Positions 7,406 to 15,606 of a stretch of 64,000 nt of DNA are shown here, piece by piece. The notes under the pieces are model-generated. The model was not told where the DNA came from. It did not search any database and saw nothing but the letters and a program-made list of their open reading frames with translations. The DNA lies in contig NZ_PVZG01000015.1 in assembly GCF_003002065.1 (NCBI RefSeq), positions 62,001 through 126,000 on the forward strand, read 5' to 3'. Source of the stretch: Pseudosporangium ferrugineum (lineage in GTDB: Bacteria > Actinomycetota > Actinomycetes > Mycobacteriales > Micromonosporaceae). A program made the position numbers and the translations under genes. Position 1 is the first letter of the stretch; every line of letters begins with the position of its first letter.

Positions 7406-8257
7406 ATGTCCACCCCCACCATCGCCGCCGCGGTCAGCCCTCCGGCGGCGGATCCCGGCGCACCGGCCCTCGTCGCCCCGCGCCGCCGAGGGCTGCCGTA
7501 CAAGGTGATCTCCTGGACCGTCCCGGTACTCCTGCTCGTCGCCTGGGAACTGCTCGCCCGGGCCGGGGTGATCGCGCCGAACGTGCTGCCCGCGCCCAGT
7601 TCCGTCGGGACGACGGCGTGGCGGCTGACCGAGACCGGCGAGCTGCCCACCCACCTGTGGGAGAGCCTCAAACGCGCCGCGATCGGCCTCGCCATCGGCG
7701 GCAGCCTGGGGCTGGTGCTCGGCACCCTCACCGGCTTCTCCCGGCTGGGCGAGGCCATCGTGGACCGCAACATCCAGATCGTCCGGGCCATCCCGTTCCT
7801 GGCCATCCTGCCGCTGGTGATGGTCTGGTTCGGGGTCGGCGAGAGCGGGCGCTACTTCCTGGTCGCGCTCGGCACGCTCTTCCCGATCTACCTCAACACC
7901 GTGCTCGGCATCCGCCAGGTCGACCCCAAGCTGCTGGAGATGGGCCGGGTCGTCGGCCTGCCGAAGCTGCGGCTGGTCCGCACGGTGATCCTGCCCGGCG
8001 CGCTGCCGTCCGTCCTGCTGGGCGTCCGGCTCGCGCTGACCAACGCCTGGCTGGCCCTGGTGATCGCCGAGACGGTGGGCGCGCCCGCCGGCATCGGCTT
8101 CATGGCCACCAACGCCCGTGAGTTCCTGCAGACCGACGTGATCGTCCTGGTCATCGTCCTGTACGCGCTCATCGGCCTGACCACCGACCTGTTCGCCCGG
8201 TTCCTGGAGCGTCGCCTCCTGGCCTGGCACCCCAATTACCACGGAGGATCCCAGTGA
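7406..8257 (+). CDS. ssuC: aliphatic sulfonate ABC transporter, permease
   Basis: A 283-residue inner-membrane permease with about six transmembrane helices. The coupling segment with the family's E-x-x-x-x-x-G-x-x-x-x-x-x-x-L-x-x-P pattern is seen as P-K-L-R-L-V-R-T-V-I-L-P-G-A-L-P (residues about 186-201). The region A-I-P-F-L-A-I-L-P-L-V-M-V-W-F-G is typical of SsuC/TauC permeases. It is the first gene of the right operon; its stop overlaps the start of the binding protein by four bases. Assignment to sulfonates rests on the family and on ssuD across the divergent promoter. Confidence 0.9.
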   Translation: MSTPTIAAAVSPPAADPGAPALVAPRRRGLPYKVISWTVPVLLLVAWELLARAGVIAPNVLPAPSSVGTTAWRLTETGELPTHLWESLKRAAIGLAIGGSLGLVLGTLTGFSRLGEAIVDRNIQIVRAIPFLAILPLVMVWFGVGESGRYFLVALGTLFPIYLNTVLGIRQVDPKLLEMGRVVGLPKLRLVRTVILPGALPSVLLGVRLALTNAWLALVIAETVGAPAGIGFMATNAREFLQTDVIVLVIVLYALIGLTTDLFARFLERRLLAWHPNYHGGSQ

Positions 8258-9213
8258 CCCTGTCCCGTCGCTCGATGCTGGGAGCAGCACTCTCCCTACC
8301 CGTGCTCGCGGCCTGCGGCGGCAACGCGGCGGAGGCCGGCGGGCGCAAGAAGGTCCGGCTCACGTACGGGGCGATCTCGGTGCCCAAGACCCGCGGCGTG
8401 TTCGAGAAGACCCTCAACGACCAGGGCATCGACGTGGAATGGGTGGGGCCGTTCCCGAACCACGCGCCGACCCTGCAAGCCGTGGCCACCGGCACCGCCG
8501 ACTTCAGCTTCGGCGGCAGTTCCACCCCGGCCGACCAGGCGCTGCTGTCCGGCAACAAGCTCACGTACGTGGCCTGGGCGTCGTCCAAGCCCCGGCTCTC
8601 CTCGATCATCGTCCGGCCGCAGTCGGGCATCACCTCGGTCAAGGACCTGGCCGGGAGCAACGTCGCCGTCAACAAGGCCGGGTTGGGGGAGTTCCTGCTC
8701 GTCGCGGCGCTGGAGAAGTACGGCGTACCGCGCGACTCGGTGACGTTCACGTACCTCAACCCGCCGGACGCCGCCCCGGCCTTCGGCAGCGGCAAGGTGG
8801 ACGCGTGGGGCATCTGGTCCGGCCCGATGGAGCTGGCCGAGGTGCAGTACGGCGCCAAGCGCATCTTCACCGACGGCGACGAGCTCGACCGCCAGATCGA
8901 CTTCTCCACGTACCTGGTCCGCGAGGACTACGCGAGGAAGGAGGCGGACACGATCCGCAAGGTGATCGCCGCGTACAAGGCGGAGGCGGACTGGGCCAAC
9001 GCCCACCAGGCGGAGGCGCAGAAGATCGGCAACGAGGTGTCGAAGTATCCGCAGGCCGTGGTCGACAAGATCGTCGCCCAGAACGTGCAGATCTCCTGGA
9101 GCCTCATGAACGACGACGGCATCGCCCAGCTCCAGGCCGGCGCGGACTGGCTCAGCGAGCGCAAGGTGCTCAGCGGGAAGATCGACATCGCCGAGCACTC
9201 GGTGAAGCTGTGA
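8254..9213 (+). CDS. ssuA: aliphatic sulfonate ABC transporter, substrate-binding lipoprotein
   Basis: A 319-residue binding protein of the SsuA/NMT1 fold. The N-terminus S-R-R-S-M-L-G followed by a hydrophobic stretch and the lipobox L-A-A-C (cysteine at residue 21) indicates export and lipid anchoring; the twin arginines allow Tat export. The mature part has typical segments: T-G-T-A-D-F-S-F-G-G (ligand-site hinge), D-L-A-G-S-N-V-A-V-N-K, and K-V-D-A-W-G-I-W. It captures sulfonates outside the membrane for the permease. GTG or ATG overlaps join it to ssuC and ssuB. Confidence 0.9.
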   Translation: MTLSRRSMLGAALSLPVLAACGGNAAEAGGRKKVRLTYGAISVPKTRGVFEKTLNDQGIDVEWVGPFPNHAPTLQAVATGTADFSFGGSSTPADQALLSGNKLTYVAWASSKPRLSSIIVRPQSGITSVKDLAGSNVAVNKAGLGEFLLVAALEKYGVPRDSVTFTYLNPPDAAPAFGSGKVDAWGIWSGPMELAEVQYGAKRIFTDGDELDRQIDFSTYLVREDYARKEADTIRKVIAAYKAEADWANAHQAEAQKIGNEVSKYPQAVVDKIVAQNVQISWSLMNDDGIAQLQAGADWLSERKVLSGKIDIAEHSVKL

Positions 9214-9920
9214 CCACCGCGGTCGAGGCGCCCGCGGTCCGGGCCCGGTCCGTCACCCGCCGATACGGCGACCGCACCGTCCTGCACGAGCTGGACCTGG
9301 AGATCCGGCGCGGGGAGTTCGTCGCCCTGATCGGCAAGAGTGGCTGCGGCAAGACGACGCTGCTGCGTACGCTGGCCGGCCTGGACGCCCTCGACGGCGG
9401 CGACCTGACCGTCCCGCCGTCGTCCACGGTGGTCTTCCAGGAGCACCGGCTCCTGCCGTGGTGGAAGGTCTGGCGCAACGTCGCGATCAACCTGCCGCGC
9501 GGCACCGCCCGGGCCCGCGCCCGGTCCGCGCTCGAGGAGGTCGGCCTCGGCGACCACGCCGAGGCGTGGCCGGTGACGCTGTCGGGCGGCGAGGCGCAGC
9601 GCGTCGCGCTCGCCCGGGCCCTGGTCCGCGAGCCGGAGCTGCTGCTGCTCGACGAGCCGTTCGCGGCGCTGGACGCGCTGACCCGGATCCGGATGCACGG
9701 CCTGGTCCGGAACCTGATCGCGCGGCACCGGCCGGCCGTGCTGCTGGTCACCCACGACGTCGACGAGGCGATCCTGCTGGCCGACCGGGTGCTGACCATG
9801 CGCGAGGGCCGGATCGCCGCCGATCACCGGGTCTCCGCCGCGGCCCGGACGCGCGGCGACGCGGCGTTCGTGACCCTGCGCGCGGAACTGCTCGCCGAGC
9901 TGGGTGTCGTCGAGCAATGA
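9210..9920 (+). CDS. ssuB: aliphatic sulfonate ABC transporter, ATPase
   Basis: A 236-residue ABC ATPase. The GTG at 9210 overlapping the ssuA stop is the start; longer frames are shadows of the upstream genes. Walker A G-K-S-G-C-G-K-T-T is at residues 42-50, the SsuB/TauB-like Q-loop V-V-F-Q-E-H-R-L-L-P-W at 74-84, the signature L-S-G-G-E at 124-128, and Walker B L-L-L-L-D-E-P at 144-150. It energises sulfonate import with SsuC and SsuA. Its stop overlaps the next start (ATGA). Confidence 0.92.
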   Translation: MTTAVEAPAVRARSVTRRYGDRTVLHELDLEIRRGEFVALIGKSGCGKTTLLRTLAGLDALDGGDLTVPPSSTVVFQEHRLLPWWKVWRNVAINLPRGTARARARSALEEVGLGDHAEAWPVTLSGGEAQRVALARALVREPELLLLDEPFAALDALTRIRMHGLVRNLIARHRPAVLLVTHDVDEAILLADRVLTMREGRIAADHRVSAAARTRGDAAFVTLRAELLAELGVVEQ

Positions 9921-12109
9921 CGGTCACCAGCAGCTCGCACTGGGGAGCGTTCCGGGTCTCCGGCGCGGGAACCGGCCTGCGGGTCGAACCCCGCCCCGGC
10001 GACCCGGACCCGTCGCCGCTGCTCGGCAACATTCCCGCCGCGCACCGGCACCGCTCGCGGGTCACCCGTCCCGCGCTGCGCCGGGCGCGGGCGGGGCGCG
10101 GGTACGACTCCTTCGAGGAGGTCGGCTGGGACACCGCCCTGGACGCGGTCGCCGAGTCGCTGTCCTCGGTGCGCGACCGCAGCGCCATCTTCGGCGGCTC
10201 GTACGGCTGGGCCAGCGCCGGCCGCTTCCATCACGCCCAGTCCCAGCTGCACCGCTTCCTCGCCCTCGGCGGCGGCTACACGGCCTCCCGCAACAGCTAC
10301 AGCCTCGGCGCGTCGCTCGTCGCCTTCCCGCACCTGGTCGGCGCGCGCGGTGCCCACGACGTGATCCGGGCCGGCACCGACTGGCCCGTGATCGCCCGGC
10401 ACACCGACCTGATCGTGGCGTTCGGCGGCATCCGGACCGCCAACACGTACGTGACGCCGGGCGGCCGGGCGACCCACGACTTCCGCGGCCATCTGCGCCG
10501 GGCCACCGCCCGCGGGCTGCGCGTGGCCTCCGTCTCGCCGCTGCGCGACGACCTGTCGCCGGAGCTGGCCGGCGACTGGCTGCCGACCCGGCCCGGCACC
10601 GACGTGGCGGTGATGCTGGCCCTGATCCACGTGCTGGCGGCCGAAGGGCTGGCCGACCTCGACTTCCTGCGGCGGCACACCGTCGGCGGCGACCGCCTCC
10701 TCGCCGGCGTGCGAGACAGGACGCCCGAGTGGGCGGCCGGGGAGAGCGGGCTGCCCGCCGGGTCCATCGTGGACCTGGCGTACCGGATGGCCGCGGGACG
10801 CACGCTCGTCACCGTGAGCTGGTCGCTGCAACGCGCGCCGCACGGCGAGCAGCCGCTCTGGGCGGGGCTCGCCCTCGCTGCCGCGCTCGGCCAGATCGGG
10901 TTGCCGGGCGGGGGATTCGGGCACGGGTACGGCTCGATGGGCGACGTCGGCGGCGGTTCCGTCCCGTACGGGCTGCCGGCCTTCCCACAGGTGCGCAACC
11001 CGGTCGCGGACTTCGTCCCGTGCGCGCTCGTCGCCGACCTGCTGCTGCGCCCGGGGGAGGAATTCGACTACGACGGTGCCCGGCACACGTTCCCGGACAT
11101 CGAGCTCGTCTACTGGGCCGGCGGCAACCCGTTCCACCACCACCAGGACCTGAACCGGCTGCGCCGCGCGTTCCGGCGGCCCCGCACGGTGGTGGTGCAC
11201 GAGCCGTACTGGACGGCGACGGCCCGGCACGCCGACGTGGTGCTGCCGGTGACCACCACCCTCGAACGCGACGACCTCGGGGTGGGCCGCGGCGACACCC
11301 ACCTCGTCGCCATGCGGGCCGCCGACACCCCGTACGCCGAGGCCCGCGACGAGTACGACATCTTCGCCGATCTGGCCGGCCGGCTGGGCTACCGCGAGGC
11401 CTTCACCGAGGGCCGCACCGCCGCGGATTGGCTGCGCCACCTCTACGAGGGCTGGCGGGTGCCGCACGGCCTGCCCGGCTACGACGAGTTCCGGGCGCGC
11501 GGCGAGGTGCCACTGCCCGGCCGCCGCGAGGACGCGGTGCTCTTCGCCGGGTTCCGCGCCGGCCGCCCGCTGGACACCCCGAGCGGCCGGATCGAGCTGC
11601 ACTCGGCGACGGTCGCCGGATTCGGGTACGCGGACTGCCCCGGCTCGCCCACCTACTTCCCGCCGGAGCCCGCGCCGATCGTGCTCGTGTGCAATCAGCC
11701 GGCCACTCGCCTGCACTCCCAGCTGGACATGGGTGCCGTGTCGTCGGCGTCGAAGATCCGCGGGCGCGAGCCGCTGCGGATGAACCCGGCCGACGCCGCG
11801 GTGCGGGGCATCGCCGACGGGGACGTGGTCCGCGTGCACAACGACATCGGCAGCCTGCTCGCCGGCGTGAGCCTCACCGACGCGTGCATGCCGGGCGTCG
11901 CGCAGCTGTCCACCGGCGCGTGGTTCGACCCGTCGGCGCCGGGCGTCGCTTCCTGCGTACACGGAAATCCGAACGTCCTGACCCGAGACGCCGGCACGTC
12001 CCGCCTGGCGCAGGGGTGCACCGGGCAGCTGGCCCGGGTCGAGATCTCCCGGCATGCCGGGCCGGTGCCACCCGTCCTCGCCTACGAACCACCCCTGGAG
12101 ACCACGTGA
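9917..12109 (+). CDS. molybdopterin-dependent sulfoxide reductase, BisC/TorA-like
   Basis: A 730-residue bis-MGD oxidoreductase of the DMSO reductase family, BisC subgroup. Recognisable blocks are I-F-G-G-S-Y-G-W-A-S-A-G-R-F-H-H, a serine-containing molybdenum-ligand region S-R-N-S-Y-S-L-G-A, and C-terminal molydopterin-binding L-H-S-Q-L-D and S-T-G-A-W-F-D-P. There is no iron-sulfur cysteine cluster and no signal peptide, so it should be cytoplasmic like BisC. It probably reduces a sulfoxide or N-oxide (biotin or methionine sulfoxide, DMSO). Being tightly coupled to the ssu transporter suggests that reduced sulfur recovery from sulfoxides is part of the same regulon. Confidence 0.85.
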   Translation: MTVTSSSHWGAFRVSGAGTGLRVEPRPGDPDPSPLLGNIPAAHRHRSRVTRPALRRARAGRGYDSFEEVGWDTALDAVAESLSSVRDRSAIFGGSYGWASAGRFHHAQSQLHRFLALGGGYTASRNSYSLGASLVAFPHLVGARGAHDVIRAGTDWPVIARHTDLIVAFGGIRTANTYVTPGGRATHDFRGHLRRATARGLRVASVSPLRDDLSPELAGDWLPTRPGTDVAVMLALIHVLAAEGLADLDFLRRHTVGGDRLLAGVRDRTPEWAAGESGLPAGSIVDLAYRMAAGRTLVTVSWSLQRAPHGEQPLWAGLALAAALGQIGLPGGGFGHGYGSMGDVGGGSVPYGLPAFPQVRNPVADFVPCALVADLLLRPGEEFDYDGARHTFPDIELVYWAGGNPFHHHQDLNRLRRAFRRPRTVVVHEPYWTATARHADVVLPVTTTLERDDLGVGRGDTHLVAMRAADTPYAEARDEYDIFADLAGRLGYREAFTEGRTAADWLRHLYEGWRVPHGLPGYDEFRARGEVPLPGRREDAVLFAGFRAGRPLDTPSGRIELHSATVAGFGYADCPGSPTYFPPEPAPIVLVCNQPATRLHSQLDMGAVSSASKIRGREPLRMNPADAAVRGIADGDVVRVHNDIGSLLAGVSLTDACMPGVAQLSTGAWFDPSAPGVASCVHGNPNVLTRDAGTSRLAQGCTGQLARVEISRHAGPVPPVLAYEPPLETT

Positions 12110-12525
12110 CCGACGACTTCCACCAGCGGCTGCACCACATCGCGCCGCCCGGCCTCTCCGGCGACACCGCGCAGACCACGGGCATGACCCGGGTCGAGGC
12201 GATCAGCGGCAGGACCGTGGGCAGCAGGGACCTGTGGATGGGGGAGACCCACGTGTCGGCGGCCACCGCCAGCGACAACCATCACCACGGGGAGTCCGAG
12301 ACCGCGATCTACGTCGTACGCGGCAATCCCGTGTTCGTCTTCCACGACCCGGAGACCGATGCGGAGAAGCGCATCGAGACCGAGCCGGGCGACTACGTCT
12401 TCGTGCCGCCGTGGGTGCCGCACCGCGAGGAGAACCCCGACCCGGAGCACGAGGCCGTCGTCGTCATCGCCCGTACCACGCAGGAGGCCATCGTCGTCAA
12501 CCTGCCCTCGCTTCGGAAGGACTGA
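12106..12525 (+). CDS. cupin-domain protein
   Basis: A 139-residue single-domain cupin starting at the GTG that overlaps the stop of the reductase gene. Cupin motif 1 is seen as H-H-H-G-E-S-E-T-A-I-Y-V-V-R-G (residues about 59-73) and motif 2 as P-G-D-Y-V-F-V-P-P-W-V-P-H (about 93-105). The histidines and glutamate needed to bind a metal are present. Function unknown; in this place it could be a small-molecule dioxygenase or a sensor for an organosulfur compound. Not a known Ssu component. Confidence 0.8.
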   Translation: MTDDFHQRLHHIAPPGLSGDTAQTTGMTRVEAISGRTVGSRDLWMGETHVSAATASDNHHHGESETAIYVVRGNPVFVFHDPETDAEKRIETEPGDYVFVPPWVPHREENPDPEHEAVVVIARTTQEAIVVNLPSLRKD

Positions 12526-12526
12526 C

Positions 12527-13624
12527 ATGCCCGTCGACTTCATCGGCCTCATCGCCACCCAGGACGGCTCGGAGAGCAGCCCGGCGACCACCCCGCTGAT
12601 CGATCCGCGCTACACGGCCCGGATCGCCCGCGCGCACGAGGACGCCGGGTTCGATCAGGTGCTGCTCGGCTACAGCTCGGCGTACCCGGACGGGGCGCAG
12701 GTGGCGGCGTACGCGGCCGCGCACACCTCCACGCTTACGTACCTGGTGGCCCACCGCCCGGGCTTCGTGGCGCCGACGCTCGCCGCGCGGACCTTCGCGA
12801 CCCTCGACCAGTTCACCGGCGGCCGGGTCACCCTCAACATCATCACCGGCGGGCACGACGTGGAGCAGCGCCGCGACGGCGACTACCTCACCAAGGACGA
12901 GCGGTACGCCCGCACCGACGAGTACCTCACCGTGCTGCGCCGGGCCTGGACCGCGGACACCCCGTTCTCGTTCGACGGGCGCTTCTACCGCTTCGAGGAC
13001 TTCGTGTCGCAGGTCCGGCCGGTCGGCGGCACGATCCCGCTCTACTTCTCCGGTTCCTCGGCCGCCGCGTACGCCACCGGGGTCAAGCACGCCGACGTGT
13101 ACATGTTCTGGGGCGAGCCGCTCGCCCAGATCGCGGAGCAGATCGCCGCCGTACGCTCGGCCGCCGCGGACGCCGGCCGCCCGGCCCCGCGGTTCTCGGT
13201 GTCGTTCCGGCCGATCCTGGGGCCGACCGAGGAGCTCGCGTGGCAGCGTGCCGAGGCCATTCTGGGCCGCATCGGCTCGGTCACCGCGCCCCGGTTCTTC
13301 CGCAACCGCGACCGTGACGACCCGGCCAACGTCGGCTCCCAGCGACTGCTCGCCGCCGCAGCCGCCGGCGACCGCCACGACCGGGCACTGTGGACGGCCA
13401 CCGCGAAGGCCAGCGGCGCGGCGGGCAATTCCACCGCCCTCGTCGGCACGCCGGACACCGTCGCCCAGGCCCTGCTGGACTATCACGACCTGGGCGTCAC
13501 CACGTTCCTGATCCGGGGCTACGACCCGCTCGACGACGCGATCGACTACGGCCGGGAGCTGATCCCGGCGGTCCGCGCGGAGATCGCCCGGCGCGACGCG
13601 GCGGAGTTGGTGACGGCCGCGTGA
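12527..13624 (+). CDS. LLM-class FMNH2-dependent monooxygenase, second paralogue
   Basis: A 365-residue protein paralogous to the LLM enzyme at 5055-6155 over its whole length. Shared blocks include A-H-E-D-A-G-F-D, the F-T-G-G-R-V-T-L-N-I-I-T-G-G loop, T-K-D-E-R-Y-A-R-T, F-S-G-S-S-A-A-A-Y and the C-terminal I-R-G-Y-D-P-L-D-D-A-I-D-Y-G-R-E. The ATG at 12527 follows CGGAAGGA, immediately behind the cupin stop. Last gene of the right operon. A duplicated oxygenase on each arm suggests different substrates or differential use. No reductase is encoded in this arm, so it depends on those of the left arm. Confidence 0.87.
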   Translation: MPVDFIGLIATQDGSESSPATTPLIDPRYTARIARAHEDAGFDQVLLGYSSAYPDGAQVAAYAAAHTSTLTYLVAHRPGFVAPTLAARTFATLDQFTGGRVTLNIITGGHDVEQRRDGDYLTKDERYARTDEYLTVLRRAWTADTPFSFDGRFYRFEDFVSQVRPVGGTIPLYFSGSSAAAYATGVKHADVYMFWGEPLAQIAEQIAAVRSAAADAGRPAPRFSVSFRPILGPTEELAWQRAEAILGRIGSVTAPRFFRNRDRDDPANVGSQRLLAAAAAGDRHDRALWTATAKASGAAGNSTALVGTPDTVAQALLDYHDLGVTTFLIRGYDPLDDAIDYGRELIPAVRAEIARRDAAELVTAA

Positions 13625-13737
13625 ATGAATATCTGTGGGCGTCGTCACCCTTTCGCCGCATTTAATTCTGGTGGAAAATGCTCCCGCATAATGGATTTGT
13701 TTTGACCCGGGTGGACCCGCCGAGAAGGATCGGAGGC

Positions 13738-13818
13738 ATGCGGTTGCGCGACGTACGACTGACGTCCCGCCTCGCCATCGATCTCCTCCGGTGTGCGAGT
13801 GCCCGGTGTTGCGCTTGA
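13738..13818 (+). CDS. Cys-rich leader peptide (candidate cysteine attenuator)
   Basis: A 26-residue ORF with a strong ribosome site (GGATCGGAGG just before the ATG at 13738). It begins M-R-L-R, carries L-T-S-R-L-A-I-D-L-L-R in the middle, and ends C-A-S-A-R-C-C-A: three cysteine codons in the last eight residues. This layout (basic start, I-D-L-L-R, then S/C-rich end) is that of the short Cys-rich leader peptides known upstream of actinobacterial sulfur genes. Ribosome stalling at the Cys codons would report cysteine shortage. A CATAAT hexamer lies about 50 bases upstream. It follows the sulfur operon and precedes a winged-helix regulator. Confidence 0.75.
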   Translation: MRLRDVRLTSRLAIDLLRCASARCCA

Positions 13819-13861
13819 CGGTCGTCCCGGCGGGTTGATCCCCGGCGGCAGTGACCGGAGC

Positions 13862-13916
13862 CGGGCGGCCACCGGGCCGCCCGCCGCCCCGGTGGCGGGT
13901 GCCGTTCCTTCTTTCG
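13862..13916 (+). promoter_or_regulatory. overlapping hairpins downstream of the Cys leader (attenuator)
   Basis: Hairpin A pairs CGGGCGGCC (13862-13870) with GGCCGCCCG (13875-13883). Hairpin B pairs CCCGCC (13880-13885) with GGCGGG (13894-13899) and is followed by a pyrimidine tract TTCCTTCTTT (13906-13915). A and B share bases, so they cannot form together. That is the arrangement expected of transcription attenuation set by ribosome position on the leader ORF. The T-tract is weak, as is usual in high-GC actinomycetes. The rest of 13625-14024 shows a TATAAA-like sequence near 13952 and nothing else. Confidence 0.5.
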
Positions 13917-14024
13917 CGTGAACCCGCGCGCATCGATGCGCCTATAAACCTATCCCGCACATGGGAGAACTATTGTTCATCCGCCGCCGAGATCCGGCCG
14001 CGGTGACACCCTCCGGAGGCCCAC

Positions 14025-14594
14025 ATGTCCGTTCTCGCCGTCGCCGACCTGTCCCTGAGCCGCAGCGCTCCCGTCCGCCGCGGCCCGGCCGGCCGCCCCC
14101 GCGTCAACCGGTTACGACCGGTCGCGGGCCCGGCTACCTCGGTGACGGTCACGATCACGCTCGGGGCGCCCGGCTCGGAGGAGAGCGACCGCGTGCTGGC
14201 CGCGCTGCGCGACCTGGTCGAGGCCGCCGGCCCCGCCGCCGACGTGGCGCTGGAGGCGCCCCGGCACCTTCCGGCGGCCCGCGCGGCGGACGCCCCCGCG
14301 GGCCTGCGCCTCGACGTGCGCCCGCGCAGCGCCACCCTGAACGGCCGCAGCCTGGACCTGAGCCGGCTCGAGTACGAGCTGCTGGTCTTCCTGGCCCGCA
14401 ACCCGCGCCAGGTCTTCAGCCGCAGCCAGCTGCTCGGTCACGTCTGGGGTCACACCCACACGACGGTCCGCACGGTCGACGTGCACGTGAGCCGGCTGCG
14501 CACCAAGCTCGGCGACCCGGACATCGTGACCACGGTCTACGGGGTCGGCTACCGCCTCGCCGAGGAGGCCACCATCACGATCAACGAGTCCTGA
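14025..14594 (+). CDS. orphan winged-helix (OmpR/PhoB-type) regulator without receiver domain
   Basis: A 189-residue protein. The ATG at 14025 follows TCCGGAGG. Residues about 100-180 are a complete OmpR/PhoB DNA-binding domain: L-D-L-S-R-L-E-Y-E-L-L-V-F-L-A-R-N-P, V-F-S-R-S-Q-L-L-G-H-V-W-G, R-T-V-D-V-H-V-S-R-L-R-T-K-L, and V-Y-G-V-G-Y-R-L. The first 100 residues have no phosphoacceptor receiver; part (V-T-V-T-I-T-L-G-A-P) looks like an unusual alpha/beta domain. It follows the Cys-rich leader, so it is a good candidate for a sulfur-regulated regulator of the adjacent island. That link is inference. Confidence 0.8.
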   Translation: MSVLAVADLSLSRSAPVRRGPAGRPRVNRLRPVAGPATSVTVTITLGAPGSEESDRVLAALRDLVEAAGPAADVALEAPRHLPAARAADAPAGLRLDVRPRSATLNGRSLDLSRLEYELLVFLARNPRQVFSRSQLLGHVWGHTHTTVRTVDVHVSRLRTKLGDPDIVTTVYGVGYRLAEEATITINES

Positions 14595-14603
14595 CAGTTC
14601 GCC

Positions 14604-14629
14604 CCGGCGCGGCCGGCCCGCCGCGCCGG
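14604..14629. terminator. bidirectional hairpin between convergent genes
   Basis: CCGGCGCGGC and GCCGCGCCGG form a perfect 10-bp stem with a 6-base loop. It lies in the 39 bases between the converging stops of the winged-helix gene and the next gene. No T-tract. Confidence 0.6.
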
Positions 14630-14633
14630 TGGG

Positions 14634-15515
14634 TCAGCCGTGCCGGTGGTGCTTGCGGACGAAGGTGTAGCCCGGCGCGAGCGGGCCCTCCGTCACCTCT
14701 TCGGTCTCGATCGCCCGCTCGTGCAGCGAGACCTGGCGCTCCGAAGGCTGGGCGCCCGGCGGCAACCGGCGGACGAAGCCGTGGACCCAGTGCTCGCGCC
14801 GGTCCGCGCCGTCGGGGCCGTCCTCGTCGTCGTCCTCCTCGCCCGGATACGGCGCCGGCTCGACCAGCGGGGCGTAGAAGAGCATCTCCGCGGGCTTCTG
14901 GCCGTCGACCGCCGGGTAGGACGGGTAGCCGGCGCTGTCCACGCTGCCGTCCACCCGCGTGAGGTAGCCCTCGCGGATGAGCTGGTCGACGGCGTTGCGC
15001 AGGAGGAACGCGCCGCGGGCGCCGCGGCCGAGGCCGCAGTGGCCGGCGAGTTCCGGCTCGGGCAGGACCGCGCTGCCGTCCTCGAAGATGCGGCCGGCCT
15101 TGCGGACGGCGTGCAGCACCTTCGCCCGGTTGGACCCGCCGGCGTCGAACTCGCGGGTGACGACCCTGGGGTCGTACTCGTGGAAGTAGTCGACGCCGTC
15201 CACCCGCATCGGCTCGTCCAGGGGCGCGGTGCGCACGACGATCTCGTCCCGGGCGGCCTGCCACACGACCGTGACCAGGACGCCCGGGCGCAGGTCGGGC
15301 GGCCACCCGATGCCGCCGAACTGCCACTCCACGTCCTGCCGCAGCGTGCTCTCGAACTCGAGGCGCACGGGGGTGAGGCCGTGCTCGCGGTGCTCCAGCA
15401 CGAGGGGGACGTGCTCGCGGACGCGGAGCGCCTCCACGCATTCCTCCGGGGCCGGGCACACGCCGGCGTCGAGATCCGCCTGCCAGAGCGCGGAACGCCG
15501 GGTCACCCTCTGCAT
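14634..15515 (-). CDS. conserved-looking protein of unknown function
   Basis: A 293-residue soluble protein. No signal peptide or membrane segment. A central helix-rich part (residues about 130-195) includes R-A-K-V-L-H-A-V-R-K-A-G-R-I-F-E-D-G and A-V-D-Q-L-I-R-E-G-Y-L-T-R-V-D-G, which could be a winged-helix-like unit. A highly acidic stretch of E/D residues lies around 225-240. The N-terminus carries two cysteines (C19, C26). I recognise no family. It is divergent from the FAD/NAD(P) protein with a 91-base gap, so the two may share a promoter region. Confidence 0.6.
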   Translation of the reverse strand: MQRVTRRSALWQADLDAGVCPAPEECVEALRVREHVPLVLEHREHGLTPVRLEFESTLRQDVEWQFGGIGWPPDLRPGVLVTVVWQAARDEIVVRTAPLDEPMRVDGVDYFHEYDPRVVTREFDAGGSNRAKVLHAVRKAGRIFEDGSAVLPEPELAGHCGLGRGARGAFLLRNAVDQLIREGYLTRVDGSVDSAGYPSYPAVDGQKPAEMLFYAPLVEPAPYPGEEDDDEDGPDGADRREHWVHGFVRRLPPGAQPSERQVSLHERAIETEEVTEGPLAPGYTFVRKHHRHG

Positions 15516-15606
15516 GCCCCCGAAGATACCTTCCCGCGTACCGGTGCGGGTCCTGGCTCTCCAAGCCTGTTATGCCTATCGTGTTTGTAGGAGATGAGGG
15601 GGTGCC

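Noticed and set aside
13645..13872. A 75-codon minus-strand frame opposite the Cys leader
   Set aside because: No ribosome site, no motif, and it lies antisense to a better-supported leader peptide.
3013..14594. Fatty-acid oxidation cluster because of an acyl-CoA dehydrogenase-like gene
   Set aside because: No other beta-oxidation gene is present, and the C-terminal motif and neighbours point to sulfur-type flavoproteins.
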